This document shows positions 1 to 9,520 of a stretch of 64,000 bases of DNA, in pieces. The position numbers and the translations under genes were made by a program. The stretch comes from Leisingera thetidis. GTDB lineage: Bacteria > Pseudomonadota > Alphaproteobacteria > Rhodobacterales > Rhodobacteraceae. The number at the start of each line of letters is the position of its first letter. Position 1 is the stretch's first letter. The DNA lies in NCBI RefSeq assembly GCF_025857195.1, contig NZ_CP109787.1, forward strand, positions 127,501 through 191,500, given 5' to 3'. The notes beneath the pieces were generated by a model. That model was not told the origin of the DNA. It saw only the letters and a list, made by a program, of their open reading frames with translations, and searched no databases.

Positions 1-2275
<2,275 letters not shown>

Positions 2276-2438
2276 ATCCAGTAACAGACAGTGTTACTCA
2301 GAACCAAACAAGCAAACACATCCCAAAACAAAACTTGGACAAACGTTGATTGTACTGCCTTCCGCTCGTGGAAACGTCTCGTGACGCAACCCAGGTGCGG
2401 CAACGCGCATTTGCTTTGCAAATACGCTGCCTGCCGCC

Positions 2439-2467
2439 AAATCCACCTGCCGGAGGCAAGTGGATTT
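2439..2467 (+). other. Stem-loop in the 23S-5S spacer, probable processing stem
   Basis: An 8-bp outer stem (aaatccac with gtggattt) is followed by a C/A mismatch and a 4-bp inner stem (tgcc with ggca) closing a 3-nt loop. It sits 7 nt before the 5S gene. A function in pre-rRNA processing or folding is inferred from position. The spacer 2276-2473 otherwise shows no gene. Confidence 0.5.
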
Positions 2468-2473
2468 TTCTCG

Positions 2474-2590
2474 GTTTGGTGGCAAAAGCGCAAGTGAAAC
2501 ACCCGGTCCCTTCCCGAACCCGGAAGTTAAGCACTGCAGCGCCGATGGTACTTGGGCTCAAGCCCTGGGAGAGTAGGTCACCGCCAAACC
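2474..2590 (+). rRNA. rrf: 5S ribosomal RNA
   Basis: This is a 117-nt 5S gene. The ends gtttggtggc and gccaaacc pair to form helix I, and the internal conserved blocks cccggtcccttcccgaac and gaagttaagc are typical. It lies about 200 nt after the 23S 3' end. No tRNA-fMet follows before the terminator, although many Rhodobacterales rrn operons carry one there. Confidence 0.97.
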
Positions 2591-2635
2591 TAGTAAAATC
2601 CAAATATCTCTCAAAAACGATGCGAAAATGCAAAA

Positions 2636-2675
2636 AGAACCGCCGCTGCACCACCTGCAGCGGCGGTTCTGCGTT
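2636..2675 (+). terminator. Rho-independent terminator of the rrn operon
   Basis: A perfect 15-bp stem (2636-2650 with 2656-2670) closes a 5-nt loop ccacc and is followed by gcgttt. It lies 46 nt past the 5S gene and is the strongest hairpin near it, so it very probably ends the rRNA transcript. The tail is not a pure T run. Confidence 0.85.
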
Positions 2676-3104
2676 TCTCCAGAGACGGCCGGACAGGCAG
2701 AAAATTCGGGATCGCGCAAGGCCTCGGGCCTGGTGCTCAACGCTCTTTTGTTGGTAATTAGACGATCCAAGTGGCGCTGATCGAAGTGGCCCGGACAACC
2801 GGACAGCTGGAAAATGTGTCCCCCGAACTTTTGAAGCGATACTGGATACAAGCGCCGAAGATCGCTATGCAGCTGTCCTGTGGCCTCAGCGGATCACATC
2901 TAAGCAGTGCCAATTTTGCATCTCTTATTCGGCGGGCGCAGTCAGCCCTTTGGCTGGCGTGTTGGTCATTCGTTACGTAAGATAAGACTGTTTTCAGAGA
3001 CGGAAACCGCGTCCGGCCCTGTTTAACGATGGGGGGTCCCGGAACGCCGCGGGTTTGCCGGGCGGACTTTTATTGATACGGCAAAAAACTTTGGTGAGGC
3101 CTTG
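2676..3104. other. Gene-free stretch between rrn terminator and RTX gene
   Basis: I see no gene I can support here. A 69-codon open frame at 2771-2980 (+) has no ribosome binding site, mixed codon use and no recognisable motif; it may be chance or a decayed remnant. The last 100 bases must hold the RTX gene promoter, but no clean -35/-10 pair stands out. A ggtgagg ribosome binding site lies at 3093-3099. Confidence 0.5.
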
Positions 3105-5504
3105 ATGGCGACGATTACATTTTTCGAACCGTTTGCAATCGGCACCGAAATTGAAGCGCAATTCACGGTCGGCAGCACAAGTATCCTGTTTACCGGGCCG
3201 GATGGGTTCAGAGCGGAATACAAGGCACTGACTGGCACGGAATTCCAGTTGGTCCCAGGCCTGGGAGACGCCTTCTCGGTCACTGGAACGATTGAATCCT
3301 ACCTGCAGTACCAGCCGTTCAGCTGGACAGATCCGGTGTTCACGGTGACGGGCTTGTCGCTTGACGCAAACACTGTGATTGCGGACCCTGACATCACCGC
3401 GCAAGATTTTTTGGAGCTCTTCTACGGCGGCGCGGACGTCTACAATGGATCGGATCTGGATGACACGATCGGCGGCTTTGCCGGAGCCGACCTGATCCGC
3501 GGGAACAGCGGCGATGACCGGCTGTTTGGCCAAAGCGGGCGGGACAACCTGTATGGCGGTAGGGGAAGCGACAGCCTGGGCGGCGGCCGCGGGGCGGATG
3601 TCCTGGGCGGCGGCACCGGCAGCGATCATCTGCAGGGCGGCAGCGGAGCAGACACGTTGAACGGAGGGGAAGGCGGAGATTTTCTGTCCGGCAACGCGGG
3701 CAGTGATTCACTGACGGGCAGCTTCGGAGGCGACAGCCTGTCCGGCGGAGCCGGCAGCGACCGGCTTTCCGGAGACGCTGGAGCCGACAGGCTGAATGGC
3801 GGCAGAGGGGCGGATGTCCTGAGTGGCGGGACCGGCGGTGACACCCTGGAAGGGGAGGATGGGGCCGATACCCTGTTCGGGGGGGCTGGATCCGATATCC
3901 TCTTGGGCCGAACGGATGCCGATATGCTTGGCGGCGGAGCGGGGGATGACAGTCTCAGTGGCGGGCAGGCTGCCGACACGCTCAAAGGGAATGGCGGCGA
4001 TGATGAGCTCCAGGGCGGTTTGGGCGATGACAGTCTGACCGGCGGGCAAGGCAGCGATTTGCTGCGAGGTGGCCGTAACAGCGACTACCTGGGCGGCGGC
4101 GCAGGCACGGATACGCTTGACGGCGGCAGCCAGGCGGATGCCCTGTGGGGCGGGGCTGGCAATGACACTCTGTCTGGCGGCGGCGGCAGCGATACGCTGC
4201 AAGGCGGCTCTGGCCTCGATATGCTGGACGGCGGGGATGGCAGCGACAGCCTCGATGGCGGCAGTTCGGATGATACGCTGGTTGGCGGCGCCGGCTGGGA
4301 TACACTGCGCGGTGCCGGCGGCAGCGACGATCTGGCCGGCGGCAGCCAGGCGGATGCCCTGTGGGGCGGGGCTGGCAATGACACTTTGTCCGGCGGTGGC
4401 GGCAGCGACACGCTGGATGGCGGCTCTGGCCTCGATATGCTTGACGGCGGGGATGGCAACGACAGCCTCGATGGCGGCAGTTCGGATGATACGCTGGTGG
4501 GCGGAGCCGGCCAGGATACATTGCGCGGTGCCGGCGGCAGCGATGATCTGGACGGCGGCAGCCAGGCTGATGCCCTTTGGGGCGGGGCTGGCAATGACAC
4601 TCTGACCGGCGGTGGCGGCAGCGACACGCTGGATGGCGGCGACAGCGATGACATTCTATCAGGCAATGACGGCAGCGATGTCCTGGAAGGCGGTTCCGGG
4701 GCGGACACTCTGAACGGCGGAGATGGCGACGACACGCTGAACGGAGAGCATGGCGATGATTACCTTGCGGGTGGCTCCGGTAGTGACACCTTGAACGGCG
4801 GAACAGGCAACGATGCGCTTCGCGGGAACGAAGACGGCGACCAGCTGGATGGCAACGGCGGTGCGGATGAGCTGATTGGCGGCGCCGGGAGCGACACGCT
4901 TTCTGGCGGCAACGGAGCTGACACGTTGCTTGGAGGACGCGGAGCAGACGATCTGAGCGGCGGTGACGGCCAGGACAGCCTCACCGGCGGTACCGGGCAG
5001 GACACACTCGCGGGCGGCGCGAACGGCGATGATCTGGACGGCGGCGGCGGCGCGGATGTGCTCAACGGCGAAGCGGGCAGCGACTCGCTGACGGGCGGCG
5101 GCGGTGCCGATACTTTGACAGGCGGCCTTGGGTCCGACACCCTGTCCGGCGGAGCAGAGGCTGATGTCTTTATCTTCAGCAGTTTCGACGAAAGCCGTGC
5201 GGGAGATGGGCAGCGCGATGTCATTTCGGATTTCGATGATACGCAGGATCAGATCGACCTCACCTCGATCACGTCAGGTGACGCCTATATCGTCTTGTCT
5301 CTGGATGATGGCGACTTTGACCTGACACCGTCCAATGGAAACGAAGCCTATGACATCAACATTTTCATCGATGAGCATGAGGATGGCCTACTTCTGGTTG
5401 CTGCAGACTTCAATGAAGACATGATTGACTTCGAGATCCTGCTTCAGGGAGCGACGGAACTGACATCAGATCAGTTCGTCGGAATTTCCATCGACCCTAT
5501 GTAG
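3105..5504 (+). CDS. Large RTX (hemolysin-type calcium-binding repeat) protein
   Basis: This is a 799-residue, strongly acidic, glycine-rich protein. Residues 1-110 form a unique N-terminal region without a signal peptide. About residues 115-685 are a nearly unbroken array of nonapeptide RTX repeats of the GGxGxDxLx type (about 60), which bind calcium as a parallel beta-roll. The last 106 residues resemble the C-terminal region of serralysin-like proteins (ADVFIF, then DVISDFD and DQIDL) and would hold the uncleaved type I secretion signal. By family it is exported by an ABC/MFP/TolC system; no such genes are in the window. No protease zinc motif or other catalytic domain is visible, so the role (adhesin, S-layer-like or matrix protein) is open. 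ATG at 3105 is preferred over TTG at 3102 because of ggtgagg upstream. Confidence 0.93.
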   Translation: MATITFFEPFAIGTEIEAQFTVGSTSILFTGPDGFRAEYKALTGTEFQLVPGLGDAFSVTGTIESYLQYQPFSWTDPVFTVTGLSLDANTVIADPDITAQDFLELFYGGADVYNGSDLDDTIGGFAGADLIRGNSGDDRLFGQSGRDNLYGGRGSDSLGGGRGADVLGGGTGSDHLQGGSGADTLNGGEGGDFLSGNAGSDSLTGSFGGDSLSGGAGSDRLSGDAGADRLNGGRGADVLSGGTGGDTLEGEDGADTLFGGAGSDILLGRTDADMLGGGAGDDSLSGGQAADTLKGNGGDDELQGGLGDDSLTGGQGSDLLRGGRNSDYLGGGAGTDTLDGGSQADALWGGAGNDTLSGGGGSDTLQGGSGLDMLDGGDGSDSLDGGSSDDTLVGGAGWDTLRGAGGSDDLAGGSQADALWGGAGNDTLSGGGGSDTLDGGSGLDMLDGGDGNDSLDGGSSDDTLVGGAGQDTLRGAGGSDDLDGGSQADALWGGAGNDTLTGGGGSDTLDGGDSDDILSGNDGSDVLEGGSGADTLNGGDGDDTLNGEHGDDYLAGGSGSDTLNGGTGNDALRGNEDGDQLDGNGGADELIGGAGSDTLSGGNGADTLLGGRGADDLSGGDGQDSLTGGTGQDTLAGGANGDDLDGGGGADVLNGEAGSDSLTGGGGADTLTGGLGSDTLSGGAEADVFIFSSFDESRAGDGQRDVISDFDDTQDQIDLTSITSGDAYIVLSLDDGDFDLTPSNGNEAYDINIFIDEHEDGLLLVAADFNEDMIDFEILLQGATELTSDQFVGISIDPM
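4125..4620 (+). repeat. 216-bp tandem DNA repeat inside the RTX gene, about 2.3 copies
   Basis: The sequence ggcagccaggc begins copies at 4125, 4341 and 4557, exactly 216 bp apart, which is 72 codons or eight nonapeptides. Copies one and two are near identical at the DNA level, with a few substitutions such as Trp/Gln in the VGGAGxDTLRG segment. The third copy runs only to about 4620 and then diverges. This is much closer identity than between ordinary RTX repeats in the gene, so it points to recent in-frame tandem duplication. Confidence 0.85.
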
Positions 5505-5545
5505 GTTTAAAGACAGGCGATTTCGGCTTGGTTCTCGGGCGGGAG

Positions 5546-5563
5546 GCGGGCATACCTGCCCGC
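5546..5563 (+). terminator. GC-rich hairpin after the RTX gene
   Basis: The arms gcgggca and tgcccgc close a 4-nt loop, in the 83-nt gap between the RTX stop and the next start. There is no T run, so it may be a weak terminator or an RNA-stabilising hairpin. Its arms match those of the palindrome at 53437-53455, so it could also be a copy of a dispersed REP-like element. Confidence 0.4.
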
Positions 5564-5587
5564 AGCAGGCAAGGGAAAGGGACACAG

Positions 5588-6283
5588 ATGAACAGCAAGA
5601 AATGCACCGCGGTCATTTCCTGGTCATTTCAAGCCGCACTCCTGCTGTCGCCGGTTATGGCGGCAGCGGCGGCGGCCCCCGGCGCGGCAGTGGTGAAAGG
5701 CGGTTTCCAGGGCTATGTGCAGAAGGCACAGGTGCGCGGTGAACCCTCTGCCACGGCTGGCGGCACCGGCGGCGGCGGTGCAGCGGACAGCGGGACGGCC
5801 GGCAGCACTGGACCGGCTGGGCCTGCCTCGGTATCGGCATCCGTAACCAGCAGCGTGGTGTCGCAGCTCAGCATTTCGGCAGCGGCTTGTCAGGCCGTGG
5901 GAGCAGCCTACCGGACCGACTGCCTGGCCAAGGAGTTGCAGGCGCTGGCCAAGAAACTGCCTGCCCGTGGAGAATATGCGGCCGCCCGCGAGGCGCTGGC
6001 AAAGGCGTCGGCTGATCTGAACAGCCTGTCCAGTCAGAACCGGGACAACAGCCAGCCCCGGCTGCGCATCACTGTTCAGGCTGACAGCGAGACCACGCGC
6101 CGCCCGGTGGCAGCCGTGAAGCAGGAAACCGCGGCTGAAACCAATGCCAAGGCACTGGCCATTCTTGAGGAAACCACAACCGTACTGCTGCGCTCGTCCG
6201 CAGGAAACAGCGATGTGGCGCTGCACTACCAGCGGATTGCGCAGGCTCTGAATTCCAGCAAGGTTCTGCTGCGTTCTTCTTGA
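5588..6283 (+). CDS. Secreted protein of unknown function
   Basis: This 231-residue protein has an N-terminal signal peptide (basic start, hydrophobic core, cleavage likely in the Ala-rich stretch near residue 30). A Gly/Ala/Ser-rich linker follows around residues 57-80, then a mostly helical region with two cysteines (about 99 and 111) that may form a disulfide. I do not recognise a family. The start at 5588 is chosen because a purine-rich aagggaaaggg lies just upstream and the signal peptide begins there. It follows the RTX gene on the same strand by 83 nt, so the two may be co-transcribed and the protein might work with the RTX protein outside the cell; this is inference from position only. 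Confidence 0.75.
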   Translation: MNSKKCTAVISWSFQAALLLSPVMAAAAAAPGAAVVKGGFQGYVQKAQVRGEPSATAGGTGGGGAADSGTAGSTGPAGPASVSASVTSSVVSQLSISAAACQAVGAAYRTDCLAKELQALAKKLPARGEYAAAREALAKASADLNSLSSQNRDNSQPRLRITVQADSETTRRPVAAVKQETAAETNAKALAILEETTTVLLRSSAGNSDVALHYQRIAQALNSSKVLLRSS

Positions 6284-6303
6284 TGCGGCAGCGAGATCCG
6301 CGG

Positions 6304-6936
6304 TCAGTCGGCTCGATCCGGATGCCCGGCGGCAAAGGCAGGGTGCGCGGCGCAGGCGGCCTCCACTGCGCAGATCCGCGGCAGGTCCGAGAAATCCGCC
6401 TCCCAGCGCCGGGCATTGTAAAGCTGCGGCATCAGGCAGATATCTGCCAGACCGGGTGTTGCGCCGGTGCAATAGGGGGCTTGGCCGAAACCGGCAAGCA
6501 GTGCCTCGAAGGCTTGCAGGCCGGGGCGGATGAAATGCTGCATCCAGGCCCTGGGCATGTCTTCAGCGCCGCCGCTGAGGGCGGTGGCGTGTTTGGCCAC
6601 CTGCAGATTGCAGACCGGATGCACATCCACCGCCACCGAATGCGCCAGCGCCCGCGCGCGGGCGCGCCGGCCCGGGTCCTGGGGCAACAAGCCGAGTTTC
6701 CGAGTCTCGTCCAGGTAATCCAGAATGGCCAGCGATTGGGTCAGCCGCAGCCCGTCGATCTCCAGTACCGGCACAAAGCCTTGCGGATTGCGGGCCAGGT
6801 GTTCGGGGCTTTTGTGTTCGCCCTTGACCAGGTCAACCCGCACTGCGGTGTATCCGATCCCGGCCAGATTCAGCGCGATGCGCAGCCGGTAGCTGGCCGA
6901 TGACCGCCAATAGTCATAAAGAACTGCGTCGCCCAT
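6304..6936 (-). CDS. maiA: Maleylacetoacetate isomerase (zeta-class GST)
   Basis: A 210-residue zeta-class glutathione transferase that converts maleylacetoacetate to fumarylacetoacetate with glutathione, the step between homogentisate dioxygenase and fumarylacetoacetase. The thioredoxin-like N-terminal half carries the zeta signature as SSASYR near residues 12-17 (the usual form is SSCSWR; the catalytic Ser is kept, the Cys is Ala) and the cis-Pro segment FVPVLEIDG. The helical half includes the conserved PGLADICLMPQLYNARR block. It is the last gene of the homogentisate cluster, but a terminator-like hairpin at 6960 separates it from the VOC gene, so it may need readthrough or its own promoter. 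Confidence 0.93.
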   Translation of the reverse strand: MGDAVLYDYWRSSASYRLRIALNLAGIGYTAVRVDLVKGEHKSPEHLARNPQGFVPVLEIDGLRLTQSLAILDYLDETRKLGLLPQDPGRRARARALAHSVAVDVHPVCNLQVAKHATALSGGAEDMPRAWMQHFIRPGLQAFEALLAGFGQAPYCTGATPGLADICLMPQLYNARRWEADFSDLPRICAVEAACAAHPAFAAGHPDRAD

Positions 6937-6955
6937 CGGCGTCCTCCCCGTGTTG

Positions 6956-6978
6956 AAAAGGCAGCCCGCGGGGCTGCC
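6956..6978 (-). terminator. Rho-independent terminator after the VOC gene
   Basis: The arms ggcagccc and gggctgcc close a gcg loop. On the minus strand the stem is followed by tttt (plus 6956-6959), the usual intrinsic terminator layout. It lies between the VOC gene and maiA, so it would reduce but perhaps not abolish maiA transcription from the hmgA promoter. Confidence 0.65.
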
Positions 6979-6997
6979 CTCGAGCGTGCCAGCCGGC

Positions 6998-7540
6998 TCA
7001 GGCCTTGTTCAGCTCCTTGGCGTGCAGCCAGTCTGCGTGTTTGGGGGCTTTCCTGGTCTTCGACCATTCCTCCAGCATCTCCCATTTCACCGCGTCCAGC
7101 TTCTGCAGCAGCGCCTCTTCCTTGGGATCGGGACAGGCCAGCTCCACCCGGTGGCCGTTCGGGTCGAAAAAATAGATCGAGTGGAAGATCGAGTGGTCGG
7201 TGACGCCCAGCACCTCGACGCCATTGGCCTCCAGATGCTCCTTGAACTGGATCAGGGTCTCACGGTCCTTCACCTTGAAGGCGATATGCTGCACCCAGAC
7301 CGGCGTGCTGCGGTCGCGGTCCATCTCCGGTTTGGTCGGCAGCTCGAAGAAGGCCAGCACGTTGCCGTTGCCTGCATCCATGAACACATGCATGTAGGGA
7401 TCCGGCTCGTGGGTGGAAGGAACATGGTCCTCGGCAATCGCCAGGACAAAGTCCATCTTCAGCATTTTGTTGTACCACTCCACCGTCTCTTTGGCGTCTT
7501 TGCAGCGGTAGGCAACGTGGTGGATCTGTTCGATTTTCAA
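6998..7540 (-). CDS. VOC (vicinal oxygen chelate) family protein in the homogentisate cluster
   Basis: A 180-residue glyoxalase/extradiol-dioxygenase-fold protein with two beta-alpha-beta-beta-beta modules. Candidate metal ligands are His in IHHVAY near residue 8, His in VQHIAF about residue 84, and Glu in HRVELA near 133, the usual VOC spacing. It is far too short to be 4-hydroxyphenylpyruvate dioxygenase. The start is TTG at 7540, supported by ggagg 7 nt upstream; it overlaps the stop of the DUF2783 gene (TTGA), so translation is probably coupled. The substrate is unknown; an aromatic ring-cleavage or isomerase step feeding the pathway is plausible. Confidence 0.85.
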   Translation of the reverse strand: MKIEQIHHVAYRCKDAKETVEWYNKMLKMDFVLAIAEDHVPSTHEPDPYMHVFMDAGNGNVLAFFELPTKPEMDRDRSTPVWVQHIAFKVKDRETLIQFKEHLEANGVEVLGVTDHSIFHSIYFFDPNGHRVELACPDPKEEALLQKLDAVKWEMLEEWSKTRKAPKHADWLHAKELNKA

Positions 7541-7755
7541 GCGGTGTCCTCCTCAGGCTTCAGCGCGGCCGCGGCCAGCGCCTGTTTCAGGATCGCGCGT
7601 TTCCCAATGTGGTTGGCGAGCACCAGCACAAGCCGTGCATTCAGCGCATCGCTTTCGGCTTTGCCGAGGCCCTCATGCGCCGCCAGGAGATCTGCATAGA
7701 AATCGTCGGCGCGCTCTGTGTTTGCGGACAGGATCAGCTGATCGGTCTCAGTCAT
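7537..7755 (-). CDS. DUF2783 small protein
   Basis: A 72-residue protein resembling the DUF2783 family (ADDFYADLLAAHEGL and LNARLVLVLANHIG are the conserved parts). Members are often found beside FAD-dependent aromatic monooxygenases, as here, where it starts 5 nt after the monooxygenase stop and overlaps the VOC start. ATG at 7755 is preferred over an upstream in-frame GTG because caaggagtga lies at the right distance. The function is unknown; a partner or stabiliser of the monooxygenase is a reasonable guess. Confidence 0.8.
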   Translation of the reverse strand: MTETDQLILSANTERADDFYADLLAAHEGLGKAESDALNARLVLVLANHIGKRAILKQALAAAALKPEEDTA

Positions 7756-7760
7756 GGCGG

Positions 7761-9371
7761 TCACTCCTTGCCGACGGCCCGGCGGATCGCGTGCCGGAAC
7801 TGGTTTTCATCAAAGCTGGGGCGGCGGGCGGCCACATGCTGGTCCGGGCGGATCAGGTAGACGCCGCTTTCAAGCTTGCCCAGGTAGCGCTCCTGCAGTG
7901 CCAGAGTCTTGTCATCCTTGATCGACAGCGCAAGGCGGGTGACCTCGATGCCTTCCTCCTCGATAACATCGGGGGCGTCGGCGTCGATAGTCAGCAGCAC
8001 GAACCTGCCGCCCAGCTTGTCCAGCAGGAACCCGTCGCCCAGCGGTGCGTCGGGGCAGGGGGAGCCGGGGCGGGTCCGGTCCGGCCCGTCCAGCGCATCC
8101 GCCGAGTTCAGCGGCGAGCCGTCATAGGTGCAGGGCACCGACAGGCGGCCGGAGTTCACCAGCGGGCGGGCGAATTCATACTGTTCCGACAGGTCGAGCA
8201 CCGCGTCGCGCAGCACCCGGCTGATCTCCGATTTCGGGGTGATGAAATCGGTGGAGCGGGACGAGTTCAGAATGTTCTCATCGGCGCCGTGGACTCGCTC
8301 CACGTCATAGCTGTCGAGCAGGCTTTCCGGCGCCTTGCCGTCCATCACCAGCTTCAGCTTCCAGCACAGGTTGTCGGTGTCCTGCAGGCCGGAGTTGGCG
8401 CCGCGGGCCCCAAAGGGGGAAACCTGATGCGCGGCGTCGCCTGCAAAGAGCACCCGTCCATGGCGGAATTGCTCCATCCGGCGGCACTGGAAGGTGTAGA
8501 TCGAAACCCATTCCAGCTCGAATTTCACGTCCTCTCCCAGCATCGCCTTGAGGCGCGGGATCACGTTCTCCGGGCGTTTCTCGCGTTCCTTGTCGATATC
8601 CCAGCCCAGCTGCAGGTCGATGCGCCAGACACCATCGGGCTGCTTGTGCAGCAGCGCCGACTGGCCCTTGTTGAAGGGCGGGTCGAACCAGAACCAGCGC
8701 TCGGTCGGGAAATCCGCCTCCATGATCACATCGGCAATCAGGAAGTTGTCCTCGAACACCCGCCCGACAAAATCCAGCCCCAGCATCCGCCGGGTTGGAG
8801 AACCTGCGCCGTCACAGGCGATCAGCCAGTCCGCTTCCAGGTTGTAGGCGCCTTCGGGGGTGTCGATCTCCAGCACCACATGGCCGGGATGGGTGCCGAT
8901 GGCCGAAACCTTGTTGCGGCCGCGGATTTCGATCGGCGCGCCCTGTTCCTGCAGTTCGCGGACCCTGTTCACCAGGTATTCCTCGAAGTAATACTGCTGC
9001 AGATTGATGAAGGCGGGGCGTTTATGGCCTTCTTCCGGCAGAAGGTTGAAGTCATAGACCTGGCGGTCGTCAAAGAACACCTTGCCGACGTTCCATTGCA
9101 CGCCCTTGTCGACCATCGGCTGGCCGCAGCTCAGCCGGTCGAGGATTTCCAGCGGCCGCTTGGCAAAGCAGATCGCGCGGGAGCCGAAGCTCACCTTGTC
9201 GTTGTCGTCCAGCACAACGACTTCGGTGCCCTGCTGCGCCAGGTCGATGGCGGCGGCCAGGCCGACGGGCCCCGCGCCGATTATCACCACCTTGCGGCGC
9301 ACCGGTGTTGCGGCGTCCTGATCCGCATGGCGCTCGTAAGGGTACAAAGGGACTTCAAAGATCTTGTTCAT
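7761..9371 (-). CDS. FAD-dependent aromatic monooxygenase (MhpA/PheA-like)
   Basis: A 536-residue class A flavoprotein hydroxylase. It has the GxGxxG dinucleotide fold (IIGAGPVGLAAA, about residues 30-41), the DG motif (ACDGAGSPTRRMLG) and the GD motif (LFAGDAAHQVSPFGARG), followed by a thioredoxin-like C-terminal region. The family uses NAD(P)H and O2 to hydroxylate phenolic rings. Lying in a homogentisate operon, it could make homogentisate from 3- or 4-hydroxyphenylacetate; this is inference. The start at 9371 has ggaggagacctg just upstream, better than the earlier in-frame ATG at 9407. Confidence 0.9.
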   Translation of the reverse strand: MNKIFEVPLYPYERHADQDAATPVRRKVVIIGAGPVGLAAAIDLAQQGTEVVVLDDNDKVSFGSRAICFAKRPLEILDRLSCGQPMVDKGVQWNVGKVFFDDRQVYDFNLLPEEGHKRPAFINLQQYYFEEYLVNRVRELQEQGAPIEIRGRNKVSAIGTHPGHVVLEIDTPEGAYNLEADWLIACDGAGSPTRRMLGLDFVGRVFEDNFLIADVIMEADFPTERWFWFDPPFNKGQSALLHKQPDGVWRIDLQLGWDIDKEREKRPENVIPRLKAMLGEDVKFELEWVSIYTFQCRRMEQFRHGRVLFAGDAAHQVSPFGARGANSGLQDTDNLCWKLKLVMDGKAPESLLDSYDVERVHGADENILNSSRSTDFITPKSEISRVLRDAVLDLSEQYEFARPLVNSGRLSVPCTYDGSPLNSADALDGPDRTRPGSPCPDAPLGDGFLLDKLGGRFVLLTIDADAPDVIEEEGIEVTRLALSIKDDKTLALQERYLGKLESGVYLIRPDQHVAARRPSFDENQFRHAIRRAVGKE

Positions 9372-9520
9372 CAGGTCTCCTCCCAAATTCCGGGTGCCGT
9401 CAGGCACAGCTTAACCGTTTCCCGGCAGGGGTGCGCCGGGAGGATGGTCTAGCGTCTCACAGGTTCTGCCGGGGCGATACGATCTGGATCAAACCGCCCC
9501 GGAGCGATGCTGGCCGGGTC

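Noticed and set aside
2771..2980. 69-codon frame after the rrn terminator
   Set aside because: No ribosome binding site or known motif; kept only as a note in the gap description.
4125..4620. CRISPR-like regular repeats
   Set aside because: The repeats are in-frame coding RTX units without spacers.
3626..4735. Proline/serine-rich frames antisense to the RTX repeats
   Set aside because: Repeats of Gly/Asp codons read backwards give Pro/Ser repeats; no start signals.
7635..9452. 605-codon open frame antisense to the FAD monooxygenase
   Set aside because: Shadow frame; the monooxygenase has all motifs and a good ribosome binding site.
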